The notes beneath the pieces were generated by a model. That model was not told where the DNA came from. It saw nothing but the letters and a program-made list of their open reading frames with translations, and did not search any database. A DNA stretch of 64,000 bases from assembly GCA_963921795.1 (NCBI GenBank), contig OY997645.1, forward strand, positions 24,949,472 to 25,013,471, written 5' to 3'. Position numbers and translations under genes: made by a program. Source of the stretch: Nannobrachium achirus (lineage: Eukaryota; Chordata; Actinopteri; Myctophiformes; Myctophidae). Shown one piece after another: positions 24,073 through 37,105 of the stretch (positions are counted from its first letter, which is position 1; each line of letters begins with the position of its first letter).

Positions 24073-24300
24073 CTAGAAGCAGCGCTCTTCCGAGCACAGG
24101 TCTCTGCTAGGTCAGATAATGCTATATTGTGGCCTTCAGGTGGCGCTATATAGTCCAATGTGAAAAGGGTCTTTGCACGGTAATCTGCACGGTAATCTGA
24201 CGCTGCATTCATGATTTGAGGCATTTGGTACCAAAAATGTGTGTTACAAAAGTTTACCTGCTGGTGGCGCTATAACATGCCAAATGTGAAAAGGATAGCA
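24073..24300 (-). mobile_element. Helitron-like K2, 3' end fragment
   Basis: On the minus strand it ends TGCTCGGAAGAGCGCTGCTT then CTAG|T, the same hairpin plus CTAG terminus as K1 (31182-31616). The interior shares GGTGGCGCTATA. The 5' end was not located. Confidence 0.6.
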
Positions 24301-24564
24301 TTTGTTCCGAATCCTCGACCTAGTGGGACGGTTTTTCCTTGGCCTCTAGGGAGTACGCATGCAATGTTTTACACTGATCGGTGGAGTTATAGGTAAAAAC
24401 ATTTTAAAAAATCTGACATTTCTTGTTCAACATAGAGCACTCCTGCAAATTTTGGAAATCCTGGCAGATTCAGGAGGGTTGGCAACTCTGCTTTTAACTG
24501 ATCAGAATCAACCCAAACTTGAGGGATTTCCAATAAGCACGTAATAAAAAATTGTATGCTGCAT

Positions 24565-24569
<5 letters not shown>

Positions 24570-24634
<65 letters not shown>
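24570..24634. repeat. (GA)n microsatellite
   Basis: About 32 GA units. Confidence 0.97.
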
Positions 24635-24637
<3 letters not shown>

Positions 24638-24663
24638 CTCTTGCACACCAGTGTTGCACACCA

Positions 24664-24712
24664 TAAATAGCCAGCCTCCAAGCTCACAATGCGTGTGTAG
24701 ATCGCTATTTTC
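24664..24712. repeat. GATCTACAAG palindrome, short copy
   Basis: AATAGCCAGCCTCCAAGC and TGTGTAGATCGCTATTTTC. Confidence 0.7.
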
Positions 24713-24766
24713 AGAGTGTGACACCAGTGCACAACCAAGTATGTTGGGCCCTTTAGAGTGCTCAGC

Positions 24767-24768
<2 letters not shown>

Positions 24769-24859
<91 letters not shown>
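24769..24859. repeat. (TG)n microsatellite
   Basis: About 45 TG units. Confidence 0.97.
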
Positions 24860-24860
<1 letters not shown>

Positions 24861-25284
24861 ATGGATAGATGGAGGCAGTGAAACAGAGAGAGTGGCCCAA
24901 GGAGGGAGGCGGTTTGTTTGTGACAGAGAGATGTTGACTCCAGAACGCACGGCGCGCCGTAAGGGATTAGGCTGCTAAATGGAGAACTGACAGGCGTTTG
25001 ATGTAAGCCTTGAGGGACTGTTCCTCTCTCTTATTCCAATATCAAAATAGGCTGGTGTGTGTGCACACATAGACGCACACGCACATGCACACGCACGCGC
25101 ACGCGCACAACACAGGACTTCATTTCACCCGTGCCCTTTTAATGTCAATCTTTGCCATTATGAAGACAGGGATAAGCTAGAGAGGGAAAAAACACTTTAT
25201 TCATCTGGTGTGTAAGCTCTGAGGAATGAGATTGCAAATATCCAATCACAGTGTCACAGAGTGGGATATGGGTTTATTGCATTC

Positions 25285-25553
25285 TAGCCCCATATAGAAC
25301 CTCACCCGTCGCTGCATACAGTTGTGCTCCGAGATGAGGTCCTATAAAGGTATCCCATGGCTGGTTCGGAACGCCTCCACGTTGAGTTAGAAAACACTTT
25401 TCCCGAAATTGTATCCAAAAAGTAAAGGTAGTTCCACGCTCCCAGGCTATGGTTTTCCATCCCACGGTACACGAACCAGCCCTGGGATACCTTTAGGACC
25501 TCATCTCGGAGCACAACAGTATGCAGCGACGGGTGAGGTTCTATATGGGGCTA
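25285..25553. mobile_element. Mutator-type foldback element
   Basis: Perfect 9-bp duplication ATTGCATTC (25276-25284, 25554-25562). Long inverted arms start TAGCCCCATATAGAACCTCA and continue through GTCGCTGCATAC and GAGATGAGGTCC for about 90 bp. A 9-bp duplication with long inverted ends is the Mutator (MULE) hallmark. No transposase. Confidence 0.82.
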
Positions 25554-25576
25554 ATTGCATTCACACTCTCTGGAAT

Positions 25577-25641
25577 TGTGTGTGTGTGTGTGTGTGTGCG
25601 TGTGCGTGTGCGTGTGCATGTGCGCGTGCGTGTGTGTGTGT
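25577..25641. repeat. (TG)n with GCGTGT variants
   Basis: TG run broken by CGTG units. Confidence 0.95.
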
Positions 25642-27041
25642 AGACAGAAAGAGAGAGAGAGTATAAATAACAGCATATTCAAAAACATAACAGTCGATCC
25701 TGACTCATATCTGTGAATAATTAGTACAACTGCAGACTTCCACAATCTTAAAAAGTTATCTTTCTACGTATTCAGCCTTTTGCACCACAAGGATAAATGG
25801 CATGCAAACGCTGTAATGGCAACGGAGCTAAAATATGAGACAAAAAGGCTGTTGAATAACATAAACATTAACTTACTAAATAATCCTAAGCACACTTTAT
25901 CTGACTTGTTTGAATATCCACAGTTCTGTGTAAACACATCTTTGTATGTGTTTAGAAGGAGGGCTGTATAGTCCTGATCTGTTTACTGTTCCCTTGCATA
26001 GTTACAGTACAGATAACCGCACGTACACGTACGGTACGCACACATGCACACACTCACACAAGCATTAGACATAAAACATGTTCTCCCCCAAAAAGCAACA
26101 GATAGTGTAATGGTGTGATAAAGAATGGGTGGGGAGTGGTGATGCTTGTATTGCCAATGACAATAAACTTTAAGGAAATACTTACGAATTAACGATGCAT
26201 GGTTCCTGCACCCGACTGCCCTGGCATTTAAGCGTTTATTTCAATGTTTATTTCAATCCTGCAATTTTGTAACAACTTTTAACCTGATGTGGACCCATAT
26301 TTTTGGCATCTCATCAGGCCTGGAATTTTGTCATTTTAGGGGCAAGGCCACTTGGCCTTTTGGTGTAAATTCTTTTAGGTCAAAAAGGCCAAATGCCAGG
26401 GCAGGAAGGCCATCAAATAAAACACGATTTTAGTCCATTGAAAGAATTTGTTGAATTTAATGGTTAGAGATGATAACCTAATCTGCAATGAAATACCGGT
26501 ATATAAATGATACTATTTACAATCTGGTCCACGTTCAGCCCAGCACCAATCAAAGTCACTGGATTGGTTTAAGATGGGGACTTGGGGGATTTAAGATTTC
26601 AGAATCTCAACAAAAGACACTGGTGTGTACATGACAAGAAAGAGACACCGGTGTCTACTGTCTCCATATTGACAAGAAAGAGACAGAGGAGAAAGTGCTA
26701 CAGTCAGCTGGGGCATTAAGGCCACTGTGGCCTCACGTCATGCCATTGGTTTTGTTATTAATCCACACAATCCCATACAGGATGGCGTTACGCTATCCAT
26801 TTCAATAGGTTTTAGAAGTCTAAATAATAATAGACATCTTTAAGCGTATATTTGCAACGACTCGCTCTGAAATCTAACTACATCCTGTACATCTCTCAGT
26901 CCCTCCTAATTTCAACATCAGAAACCTCTGCCTATGACCCAATGCATTGGTCCTCCTCTGTAACCTGAGATTAACTGTAGCTCGCTGCTGGATCTGACTG
27001 TTGGTTGTATTATCAGAGTAGTTATTTTGAATCTAGGATAA
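25642..27041. other. non-coding, nothing recognised
   Basis: At 26330-26410 GGCCACTTGGCC and AAAAGGCCAAATGCC suggest an old repeat. A short direct repeat AAAGAGACACCGGTG / AAAGAGACAG occurs near 26640-26690. No gene. Confidence 0.5.
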
Positions 27042-27470
27042 CCAGTAAGACTCCCTAATCGGGAGATAAGCGACCGTTGGTCGCTTATCTCCACAAATAG
27101 GCCAAAAGTTTGTTTTACCAATTATCAAGACATACGGGCAGTTGACAGTTTGCCATGGTTACTCATTGAAGTTGAATCTCCATATATGGAGATAACCTAC
27201 GCATCACACTAAGTCTGACCTCACCAGCCCATATTTGGGCATGAGCAACTTATGTCTCCATATATGGAGATATGATGACATCACACAGTCCTCAGCCGAT
27301 GATGTGGCGTGATGTCATACAATACACAAACGAGCCCTACAGTATAAAGGGGCAATTCTTGCCAGGAAAGAAGCATTTCTTCGACCCAGACCTTATCGCC
27401 AGGGTTGGCTTATAGCAGCTGTCGGTAGGACCATATATGGATTCTGTTAGTGTGGATCTCCTAACAGGGC

Positions 27471-27960
27471 ATCATCTGGGATACAATCCCTTTTATGCCC
27501 ATATATGGAGATCCCTAACAGAATCCCTTTCATGCCCATATATGGAGATCCCTAACAGAATCCCTTTTATGCCCATATATGGAGATCCCTAACAGCATCC
27601 CTTTTATGCCCATATATGGAGATCACTAACAGCTAACAGAATCCCTTTTATGCCCATATATGGAGATCCCTAACAGAATCCCTTTTATGCCCATATATGG
27701 AGATCCCTAACAGAATCCCTTTTATGCCCATATATGGAGATCCCTAACAGAATCCCTTTTATGCCCATATATGGAGATCCCTAACAGAATCCCTTTTATG
27801 CCCATATATGGAGATCCCTAACAGAATCCCTTGTATGCCCATATATGGAGATCCTTAACAGAATCCCTTTTATGCCCATATATGGAGATCCCTAACAGAA
27901 TCCCTTTTATGCCCATATATTATGGAGAAATCCCTGCTCTGAGTATCTGACATCAGTGTG
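27471..27960. repeat. 37-bp tandem array with CCATATATGG (12 units)
   Basis: Units read CCATATATGGAGATCCC then TAACAGAATCCCTTTTATGC, at 37-bp spacing with one slightly longer unit. The matching array in H2 has about 8 units. Confidence 0.93.
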
Positions 27961-28004
27961 ATGTCACCTGTTTATGCCCATATATGGAGATCCCTGCTCT
28001 GCGT

Positions 28005-28135
28005 ATCTGGTTGCTATGGTAAACAGTTGGTTGCTAGGGTAAAAAAACATGGTTGCTATGGTAAACAGTTGGTTGCTAGGGTAAACAGTTGGTTGCTAGG
28101 GTAAAACCATGGTTGCTAAGGTGGTTGCTAACGTA
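28005..28135. repeat. GGTTGCTAGGGTAAACAGTT minisatellite
   Basis: About six units of roughly 20 bp alternating GTTGCTATGGTAAAC and GTTGCTAGGGTAAAC. Inverted counterparts occur in H3 and H4. Confidence 0.9.
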
Positions 28136-28245
28136 CACTAACAGACCAGCAACAACAGACTGTTGCCACAGCAACGTACACAAAGGTGTGATGTCATACT
28201 GATGCAGAGATATGAGCAGGGCAAAGGTGTGACGTGTGACGTGTG

Positions 28246-28292
28246 ACGGACGGACGGACGGACGGACGGACGGACGGACGGACGGACGGACG
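28246..28292. repeat. (CGGA)n in H1
   Basis: Pure tetranucleotide. The same repeat is at the same place in H2, H3 and H4. Confidence 0.95.
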
Positions 28293-28332
28293 GTGGAGGT
28301 TTTCATAGTAAACTGCTCCCTGACGGTCGCAA

Positions 28333-29071
28333 TTAGATCCAAGGAGGTGTTTTTCAATATTAACTAAACCTTCGAATCAATATCCCAACAAGTTAGGCCA
28401 CACTTAGATTATAGGTTCAACACACCATATTTAAGCAGATTTCTATGGTTATACATTTCATAATGATGCTTATAAAAATCTGATTTTAGAATGATTTATT
28501 TTGCAGGTAAATTTATTAAGAATGAAAGGCTTTTACAGAAATAGAAAAAGGCAAAAGCATTCAAAGTACATTTCAATGTTCCCAATTTAGTCAAAAATCA
28601 TCGTTTCCATTTTTACACTATAATGATAATAATCATCATAGTAAGAAAGCAGAATAAATTCTTATTACCCTTTCAAAGGTTAGAGATGCACCAACCGGTT
28701 GATCATTTCCATTCCATACTTTCTTTTACAGAATTGTTAATCCTGGGGGCTCTCTCTCTGTCAGATTGGAGCAAGAGGTCTTTTGGCGTGCGACCTCTCG
28801 CTGGGGTAGAGAGCCCAATGTTCCTTCTGAAGGGGACAGTATACACCTCTGCCAGACTTTGTCTGGATTCACTTCCCCATAAGTGTGCCCAAGTTACTTC
28901 TGCATTTGTTGTTTTCCATTTCAACCAAATTTCCCCCATGTCATTGTGTCTCTACATAACAGGATGCAAATGTGTGGTAATGGTGTGGTAATCTGTCTAC
29001 TGTCTTGTCTGTACATTTCTCTTCACCTTAGTACAAACAACCCACAAATAATATTTTGCATCCAGCTTTTA
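28333..29071. other. non-coding, nothing recognised
   Basis: A 122-codon open frame at 28623-28991 has no recognisable motif. Confidence 0.4.
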
Positions 29072-30255
29072 CAGTTTTTCATGATTGTTAAAGCACAAAA
29101 ATCTAAAATTCAGCACAATTTTCACAACCTTTACTGCATGAACCTATTGCTTGCCCCGATTTGGCACTACTTCACACTCCCTTTTCTGCATTAGACTCGG
29201 AATTTCTTTCTTTACACTCCAATTTTTGGTTGTTGCACACACTTCTCACGTCAAATCTCAAAGCATCATCCTATAACACACGGATGTCAATTACAATTCA
29301 CCTTGTTGTCGAAACACTATACACAATGTTCAGTTGTTGCACACACTACTCATGTAAAATCTCAAAGTATCAACACACAACACACAACTATTCAAAACTC
29401 TACACATTCAAGTCTGATGTCAATTACACAAGTACCTTGTTGTCTAAACACTATACACAATGTTCAGTTGTTGCACAACTGAACATTGAGACAGGAACCG
29501 GAGGCAGAGATGGGCACAAAATACAAAAATGATTTGAAATACAAAGATAGGCCTACAAATACCAGCCCAGGATATTGTCACCAGGATAGTATCCTGGTCA
29601 ATATTAGACCAAGTACTGACCAAGTATTTAGATTTTTTTCAAAATACTTTTTTGTATTTTGTGCCCATCTCTGACCAGAGGCATGGTGCCTAAATCTACA
29701 GTAAATCATGTACCCAAATACGTAAAACTTTTTGGATGCATATTGCCATATTGTGTGCTGTTTTATGTTTTACAAATAAAAAAGTAGGCCAAACTGAGTC
29801 ATTTTACAAAAGGAGAAATAGCTCATTCTCCCGAGTCAATGTCATTCATATGGTGTGTTCCAATTCAATGGTGTGTTTTCAATTTTGCACTCCAGTGTGC
29901 TGTAAATGCTAGGTAGTGTGCAGCAAACGCTTAGTTGTGTGTACTGAATGAAAGGTATGTGTCATTTGAAAATATGGCAGTGTGTACCAAATAAAACATG
30001 AGTTCCATTTTGTGAACACAGTTAAGTGATTTTATGGCAAAGAGTCATCTTGGGAAGGGAGTGTCAGGTGAAATGAAAACACAAGTTCCATTTTGTCAAC
30101 ACAGTTAAGTGATTTGATGGCAAAGTGATCATCTTGGGAAGGGAGTGTGAGGTTTAGCATTTTGTGTGTGAGGTTTTCAGTTTTGTGTGTGCAGTTTTGA
30201 AAAAGCTGTTAGTGTAGTGAAAAACGTGTGTTACTGTAACAATCATGAAAAACTG
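29072..30255. mobile_element. Tc1/mariner-type non-autonomous element
   Basis: TA|CAGTTTTTCATGATTGTTA and its complement ending CTG|TA, 19-base inverted ends with TA target. Inside, a block with CACCTTGTTGTC and CACTATACACAATGTTCAGT is repeated (29300, 29440). No transposase seen. A hAT-type element is nested at 29505-29673. Confidence 0.78.
29505..29673. mobile_element. hAT-type foldback element nested in the mariner-type element
   Basis: Ends CAGAGATGGGCACAAAATAC and complement. Flanks ACCGGAGG and ACCAGAGG (7 of 8). 169 bp. Confidence 0.78.
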
Positions 30256-30469
30256 TAAGCAGTACAAAGATGCTTGATCTAAAATTAAGGGAAAACAGGG
30301 TTGAAACCCTGATTTAAAAGCCCAGTCTTTTAGACAGTTTGAACTGAGGGGCATCGGCAGCCATGGCCTTCATGGCCTCCATGAAATTCCTGCCTTGCAT
30401 CTCATTATAAAATGTAAATGTTCAACAATAGCAGATCTGTGCACAGAACTAGGATATCTAGAGCATGTC

Positions 30470-31144
<675 letters not shown>

Positions 31145-31670
31145 GATATGCTGTGAGAGTCCTAACATGCTTACTCAGTTATTGTCTCCACCAGCCGAAG
31201 GCTGAGGGAGAGTATGTTTTCCCCTCCGTCCGTCCGTCCGTGCGTCCGTGCGTCCGTGCGTCCGTGCGTCCGTGCGTCCTCGCAGTTTGTGAACAGCTAA
31301 TCTCAGTCACCGTTGGCCCGATCGCTGCCAAACTGAGCACACACACTCCCTGGATGCCAATCTAGAACCTCTGCCCCACATTTTTCAAATCAGCCTCATG
31401 GTGGCGCTATAACAGGCCGATTTGTGTGGCCTGGTTGTTACCAGCTAATCTCCGGCGCCGTTGGCCCGATCGCTGCCAAACTGAGCACACACACTCCCTG
31501 GATGCTAATTCAGAACCTCTGCCCCACATTTTTTAAATCAGCCTCATGGTGGCGCTATAACAGGCCGATTTGTGTGGCCTGGTGGAGACCTGTGCTCGGA
31601 AGAGCACTGCTTCTAGTTCATTATGTGAAAGTCCTATGACGTCTATGACTACTGTAGAACCAGCCACACA
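31145..31670. mobile_element. Helitron-like sequence (inverted piece of H3 type) carrying K1
   Basis: The left flank CATGCTTACTCAGTTA and right flank TTATGTGAAAGTCCTATGAC are the complement of contiguous sequence at 34623-34670 in H3. This gives the empty site for K1. Confidence 0.75.
31182..31616 (+). mobile_element. Helitron-like element K1
   Basis: Inserted A|TTGTCTCCACC ... CTTCTAG|T. 3' hairpin GTGCTCGGAAGAGCAC 11 bases before the end. Contains a roughly 125-bp direct repeat (GTTGGCCCGATCGCTGCC, GGTGGCGCTATAACAGGCCG) and CCGT/GCGT runs. No coding. The empty site in H3 confirms both ends. Confidence 0.85.
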
Positions 31671-31758
31671 GTTATGGGCTGTCTTACAAGTTTCAAATTT
31701 GTACATTTTTTTGTAAAGTAAAGCACTGCTTCACACAAGGCCGTCACACAAAAGTAGA

Positions 31759-31820
31759 GAAAACAGCTGATCTACAAGCACACAACGCCTCGCGGTGCGA
31801 GTGCTTGTAGATCAGCTTTT
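31759..31820. repeat. GATCTACAAG palindrome, full copy
   Basis: AAAACAGCTGATCTACAAGC ... GCTTGTAGATCAGCTTTT with core CCTCGCGGTGCGAG. Confidence 0.88.
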
Positions 31821-31847
31821 TTTCGCTAGTTTAAATCATTTTAAAAA

Positions 31848-33404
31848 CCAGTAAGACTCCCTAATCGGGAGATAAGCGACCAACGGTCGCTTATCTCCTG
31901 TCACACTGCTGACATCAGTATGACATCACACCATACACAAATTACCCTTATATAAGACCGGCATTATCTACCGACAGATTAGTAACAAGATGTCAAAATC
32001 GTTGAAGGTTGAATCTCCAGATATGGAGATAACCAACACATCACTCCATATATGGAGATAGCCGACGAATCTCACTAAGTCTGACCTCACAAGCCCCATA
32101 TTTGGACACGAACAACATATAACTCCATATATAGAGACATAGCTGCTGACATCAGTATGACATCACACTGCTGACATCAGTATGACATCACACCGTACAC
32201 AAATGACCCTTATATAAGACCGGCATTATCTACCGACAGATTAGATGCAAGCAGGATCTCGACTCTGACACAACTCATCGGCTCATAAGCTGGTTCTCCC
32301 TCCATATATGGAGATAACCGACGAATCTCACTAAGTCTGACCTCACAAGCCCCATATTTGGACATGAACAACATATAACTCCATATATAGAGACATAGCT
32401 GCTGACATCAGTATGACATCACATTGCTGACATCAGTATGACATCACACCGTACACAAATGACCCTGACGGCACACACCAAGCAGTGTGATGTCATACTG
32501 ATGCGGAGATATGAGCAGGGCAAAGGTGTGACGTGTGACCGACAGACGGACGGACGGACGGACGGACGGTGGAGGTTTTGATACCAGGAAAGAAGCATTT
32601 CTTCGACTCAGACCTTATCGCCAGGGTTGGCTTATAGCAGCTGTCGGTAGGACCATATATGGATTCTGTTAGTGTGGATCTCCTAACAGGGCATCATCTG
32701 GGATACAATCCCTTTTATGCCCATATATGGAGATCCCTAACATAATCCCTTTCATGCCCATATATGGAGATCCCTAACAGAATCCCTTTTATGCCCATAT
32801 ATGGAGATCCCTAACAGCATCCCTTTTATGCCCATATATGGAGATCACTAACAGCTAACAGAATCCCTTTTATGCCCATATATGGAGATCCCTAACAGAA
32901 TCCCTTTTATGCCCATATATGGAGATCCCTAACAGAATCCCTTTTATGCCCATATATGGAGATCCCTAACAGAATCCCTTTTATGCCCATATATTATGGA
33001 GAAATCCCTGCTCTGAGTATCTGACATCAGTGTGATGTCACCTGTTTATGCCCATATATGGAGATCCCTGCTCTGCGTATCTGGTTGCTATGGTAAACAG
33101 TTGGTTGCTAGGGTAAAAAAACATGGTTGCTATGGTAAACAGTTGGTTGCTAGGGTAAACAGTTGGTTGCTAGGGTAAAACCATGGTTGCTAAGGTGGTT
33201 GCTAACGTACACTAACAAACCAGCAACAACAGACTGTTGCCACAGCAACGTACACAAAGGTTTGTGTACACATGTGGTGTGATGTCATACTGATGCGGAG
33301 ATATGAGCAGGGCAAAGGTGTGACGTGTGACGGACGGACGGACGGACGGACGGACGGACGGCCGGTGGAGGTTTTCATAGTAAACTGCTCCCTTACGGTC
33401 GCAA
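31848..33404 (-). mobile_element. Helitron-like element H2
   Basis: Same termini and hairpins as H1. The low-coordinate side repeats GCTGACATCAGTATGACATC blocks. The high-coordinate part (32583-33404) is nearly the same as H1 from 27361 on but with fewer 37-bp units. Only three bases separate it from H3. Confidence 0.78.
32685..33010. repeat. 37-bp tandem array with CCATATATGG (about 8 units)
   Basis: Same unit as 27471-27960, four units fewer. Confidence 0.92.
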
Positions 33405-33407
33405 TGA

Positions 33408-34931
33408 CCAGTAAGACTCCCTAATCGGGAGATAAGCGACCGTTGGTCGCTTATCTCCTGTCACACTGCTGACATCAGTATGACATCACACCGTACACAA
33501 ATGACCCTTATATAAGACCGGCATTATCTACCGACAGATTAGTAACAAGATGTCAAAATCATTGAAGGTTTACCCTACTAACCAACTGTTTACCATAGCA
33601 ACCATGTTTTTTACCTTAGCAACCAACTGTTTACCCTAGCAACCAACTTTCTACCACAGCAACCATGTTTTTTTTACCCTAGCAACCAACTGTTTACCCT
33701 AGCAACCAATTGTTTACCATAGCAACCATGTTTTCTTACCCTAGCAACCAACTGTTTACCCTAGCAACCAACTGTTTACCATAGCAACCATGTTTTTTAC
33801 AGGGCCTGGGATTGATGACATCAGAAATCTCCATATATGGGCATGAAAGGGATTTTGTTTCTGGAAATATGTCTGTGGGGTGCCACATTTGGAATAAAAC
33901 ACTTACATCACACATCTGGATATCCATACAGCCCATCTAGTTTGCCTGTGTCCATTTATGCCCATATATCTGATGACATTGGGACAATGATCTCCATATA
34001 TGGGCATAAAACTTATGTTAATTAGTAAAGCCTGGGGATCTCCATATATGGGCATGAGGGGTACCCTAAAAGGGCATCATCTGGGAATAGCAAATATAGT
34101 TATCCTAGAAAGTGAAAATCTTACATCAAAGGCCATAACTACCTACCTACCACCATACTGCATTCCTCATTAAACTACCTACCAGTAAGATGCCTAAGGG
34201 AGAAAAGCAAAGGGCGAGGTTGCACCATTTCTTGGTCTTCTGGCCAGTGATGTATATCGGACCATTTAACCATATATGGAGACATCTGGTACCCAAAGAT
34301 ATTCACAGATATGGGCTTAATATTGATGACATAAGGGATCTCCATATATGGGCGTAAAAGGGATTTGGTTCCCCTGGCATCACAGGGATCTCCATATATG
34401 GGCATAAAATGGATTTGGTTACCCTGGCAACACGGGGATCTCCATATCTCCATATATGGGCATAAAAGGGATTTGGTTCCCCTGGCATCACAGGGATCTC
34501 CATATATGGGCATAAAAGGGATTTGGTTCCCCTGACATTACAGTGATGTCAGTGGCTGGTTCTACAGAGGGGATCTCCATTTATGGGCATAAAAGGGAAT
34601 GTATGTATGATGATGTCAGATATCATAGACGTCATAGGACTTTCACATAACGAATAACTGAGTAAGCATGTAAACCCGTAAAATCTATATTTGGGCATGG
34701 CTGATTTATGACCTCATCATGATGACACGAGCAAACACAGCTGAATTGTATAAATGATCAGTGCAGAAACCAACAGAAGTATTTGACCAAGACTCTTCGA
34801 TTTAAACATCAACAAAGGTGTGACGTTTGTTGATGGTCACGTGTGACGTGTGACGGACGGACGGACGGACGGACGGACGGACGGACGGCCGGTGGAGGTT
34901 TTCATAGTAAACTGCTCCCTGACGGTCGCAA
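33408..34931 (-). mobile_element. Helitron-like element H3
   Basis: Same A|TTGCGACC and CTGG|T edges and hairpins. Contains the inverted RFX-like minisatellite (33565-33800) and repeated GGGATCTCCATATATGGGCA units (34325-34515). An internal terminus-like word CCAGTAAGATGCC at 34183 suggests a composite. Nearly identical to H4. Confidence 0.78.
33565..33800. repeat. CTAGCAACCAACTGTTTACC minisatellite in H3
   Basis: About ten units alternating with CCATAGCAACCATGTTTTTT. Inverse of 28005-28135. Confidence 0.9.
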
Positions 34932-35215
34932 TAAATGCAATGATAAATAGAAAACAAACGGTTTTGGACATAAAAGGTTTCCACCCGACAACGACGATGA
35001 ATTAAGTTCAAAATGTTTCATCGATGTGATACGAGTATGTGTAGCAGTAGTGGCTCAGAGCCTCTGCCTGATGACCAAAACCCCATCCAAGGGGGAATTG
35101 CCCTTTGGGCTAGTGGATAAGATGGTGGCTTTCCACACGGAATGCCGGGCATTACATACACATCAGATAGTTCTCTACTGGCCAAATATATATTTTTGAT
35201 TATATAATCTGATTA
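34932..35215. other. non-coding between H3 and E3
   Basis: Nothing recognised. Confidence 0.5.
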
Positions 35216-37105
35216 CAGAGGTTTGAAAAGTACTCACATTTTGTACTTGAGTAAAAGTACCAGTAAGACTCCCTAATCGGGAGATAAGCGACCGTTGGTC
35301 GCTTATCTCCTGTCACACTGCTGACATCAGTATGACATCACACCGTACACAAATGACCCTTATATAAGACCGGCATTATCTACCGACAGATTAGTAACAA
35401 GATGTCAAAATCATTGAAGGTTTACCCTACTAACCAACTGTTTACCATAGCAACCATGTTTTTTACCTTAGCAACCAACTGTTTACCCTAGCAACCAACT
35501 TTTTACCACAGCAACCATGTTTTTTTACCCTAGCAACCAACTGTTTACCCTAGCAACCAATTGTTTACCATAGCAACCATGTTTTCTTACCCTAGCAACC
35601 AACTGTTTACCCTAGCAACCAACTGTTTACCATAGCAACCATGTTTTTTACAGGGCCTGGGATTGATGACATCAGAAATCTCCATATATGGGCATGAAAG
35701 GGATTTTGTTTCTGGAAATATGTCTGTGGGGTGCCACATTTGGAATAAAACACTTACATCACACATCTGGATATCCATACAGCCCATCTAGTTTGCCTGT
35801 GTCCATTTATGCCCATATATCTGATGACATTGGGACAATGATCTCCATATATGGGCATAAAACTTATGTTAATTAGTAAAGCCTGGGGATCTCCATATAT
35901 GGGCATGAGGGGTACCCTAAAAGGGCATCATCTGGGAATAGCAAATATAGTTATCCTAGAAAGTGAAAATCTTACATCAAAGGCCATAACTACCTACCTA
36001 CCACCATACTGCATTCCTCATTAAACTACCTACCAGTAAGATGCCTAAGGGAGAAAAGCAAAGGGCGAGGTTGCACCATTTCTTGGTCTTCTGGCCAGTG
36101 ATGTATATCGGACCATTTAACCATATATGGAGACATCTGGTACCCAAAGATATTCACAGATATGGGCTTAATATTGATGACATAAGGGATCTCCATATAT
36201 GGGCATAAAATGGATTTGGTTACCCTGGCAACACGGGGATCTCCATATCTCCATATATGGGCATAAAAGGGATTTGGTTCCCCTGGCATCACAGGGATCT
36301 CCATATATGGGCATAAAAGGGATTTGGTTCCCCTGACATTACAGTGATGTCAGTGGCTGGTTCTACAGAGGGGATCTCCATTTATGGGCATAAAAGGGAA
36401 TGTATGTATGATGATGTCAGATATCATAGACGTCATAGGACTTTCACATAACGAATAACTGAGTAAACCCGTATGTAAACCCGTAAAATCTATATTTGGG
36501 CATGGCTGATTTATGACCTCATCATGATGACACGAGCAAACACAGCTGAATTGTATAAATGATCAGTGCAGAAACCAACAGAAGTATTTGACCAAGACTC
36601 TTCGATTTAAACATCAACAAAGGTGTGACGTTTGTTGATGGTCACGTGTGACGTGTGACGGACGGACGGACGGACGGACGGACGGACGGACGGCCGGTGG
36701 AGGTTTTCATAGTAAACTGCTCCCTGACGGTCGCAATCAATACTCCACTGTAGTATGTACTCCGTTACAAGTAAAAGTCCAGAATGAAAGTGGCATCAAA
36801 ATGTACTTACCTGTACTTACTTACTTACTTACTTGTAAAGTACCAAACAGCCTATGTACGAAATAGGGCTAAAGTGGTTTATGTATTTTTTTATAACATT
36901 ATAATGTATGTCTGCAAAGTACAGTAAAACTAAAGTTTTTAAATATAATTGTAGTGGAGTAAAAGTACAATATTTGGGTCCAAGATGTAATGGATTAGAA
37001 GTAAAAGTATTGGAAATTGGAAATACTCAAGTAAAGTACAAATACTTCAAAGGTTTACTTAAGTACAGTACTTAAGTAAATGTACTTAGTTACTTGACAC
37101 CACTG
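35216..37105. mobile_element. hAT-type AAGTAC-rich element E3, split by H4
   Basis: 8-bp flanks TCTGATTA and TCTGATTC, ends CAGAGGTTTGAAAAGTAC and CACCACTG. The interior (AGTACAAATACTTCAAAGG, CTTAAGTACAGTACTTAAG) continues on both sides of the Helitron-like H4. Confidence 0.8.
35260..36736 (-). mobile_element. Helitron-like element H4
   Basis: Nearly the same as H3 over its whole length. It lacks one roughly 50-bp GGGCATAAAAGGGATTTGG unit and has a small duplication near 36466. Inserted in E3 between A and T. Confidence 0.82.

Larger units (their letters stand above)
27042..28332 (-). mobile_element. Helitron-like element H1
   Basis: On the minus strand: A|TTGCGACC start, CTTACTGG|T end. 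Upstream of the end lie the hairpin CTCCCGATTAGGGAG and a longer one of 14-bp stem around GGAGATAAGCGACC. Contains (CGGA)n, an RFX-like minisatellite and the CArG 37-bp array. No Rep/helicase coding, so non-autonomous. Closely related to H2. Confidence 0.78.

Noticed and set aside
27471-27960. Regular 37-bp array as a CRISPR array
   Set aside because: Units are contiguous with no variable spacers, and the context is a vertebrate transposon.
28623-28991. 122-codon frame as a gene
   Set aside because: No recognisable domain, no splice or start context, Ile-rich start from ATA repeats.
33736-34025. Identical small frames in H3 and H4 as a conserved gene
   Set aside because: Identity reflects recent copying of the element. 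The peptides are translations of tandem repeats.
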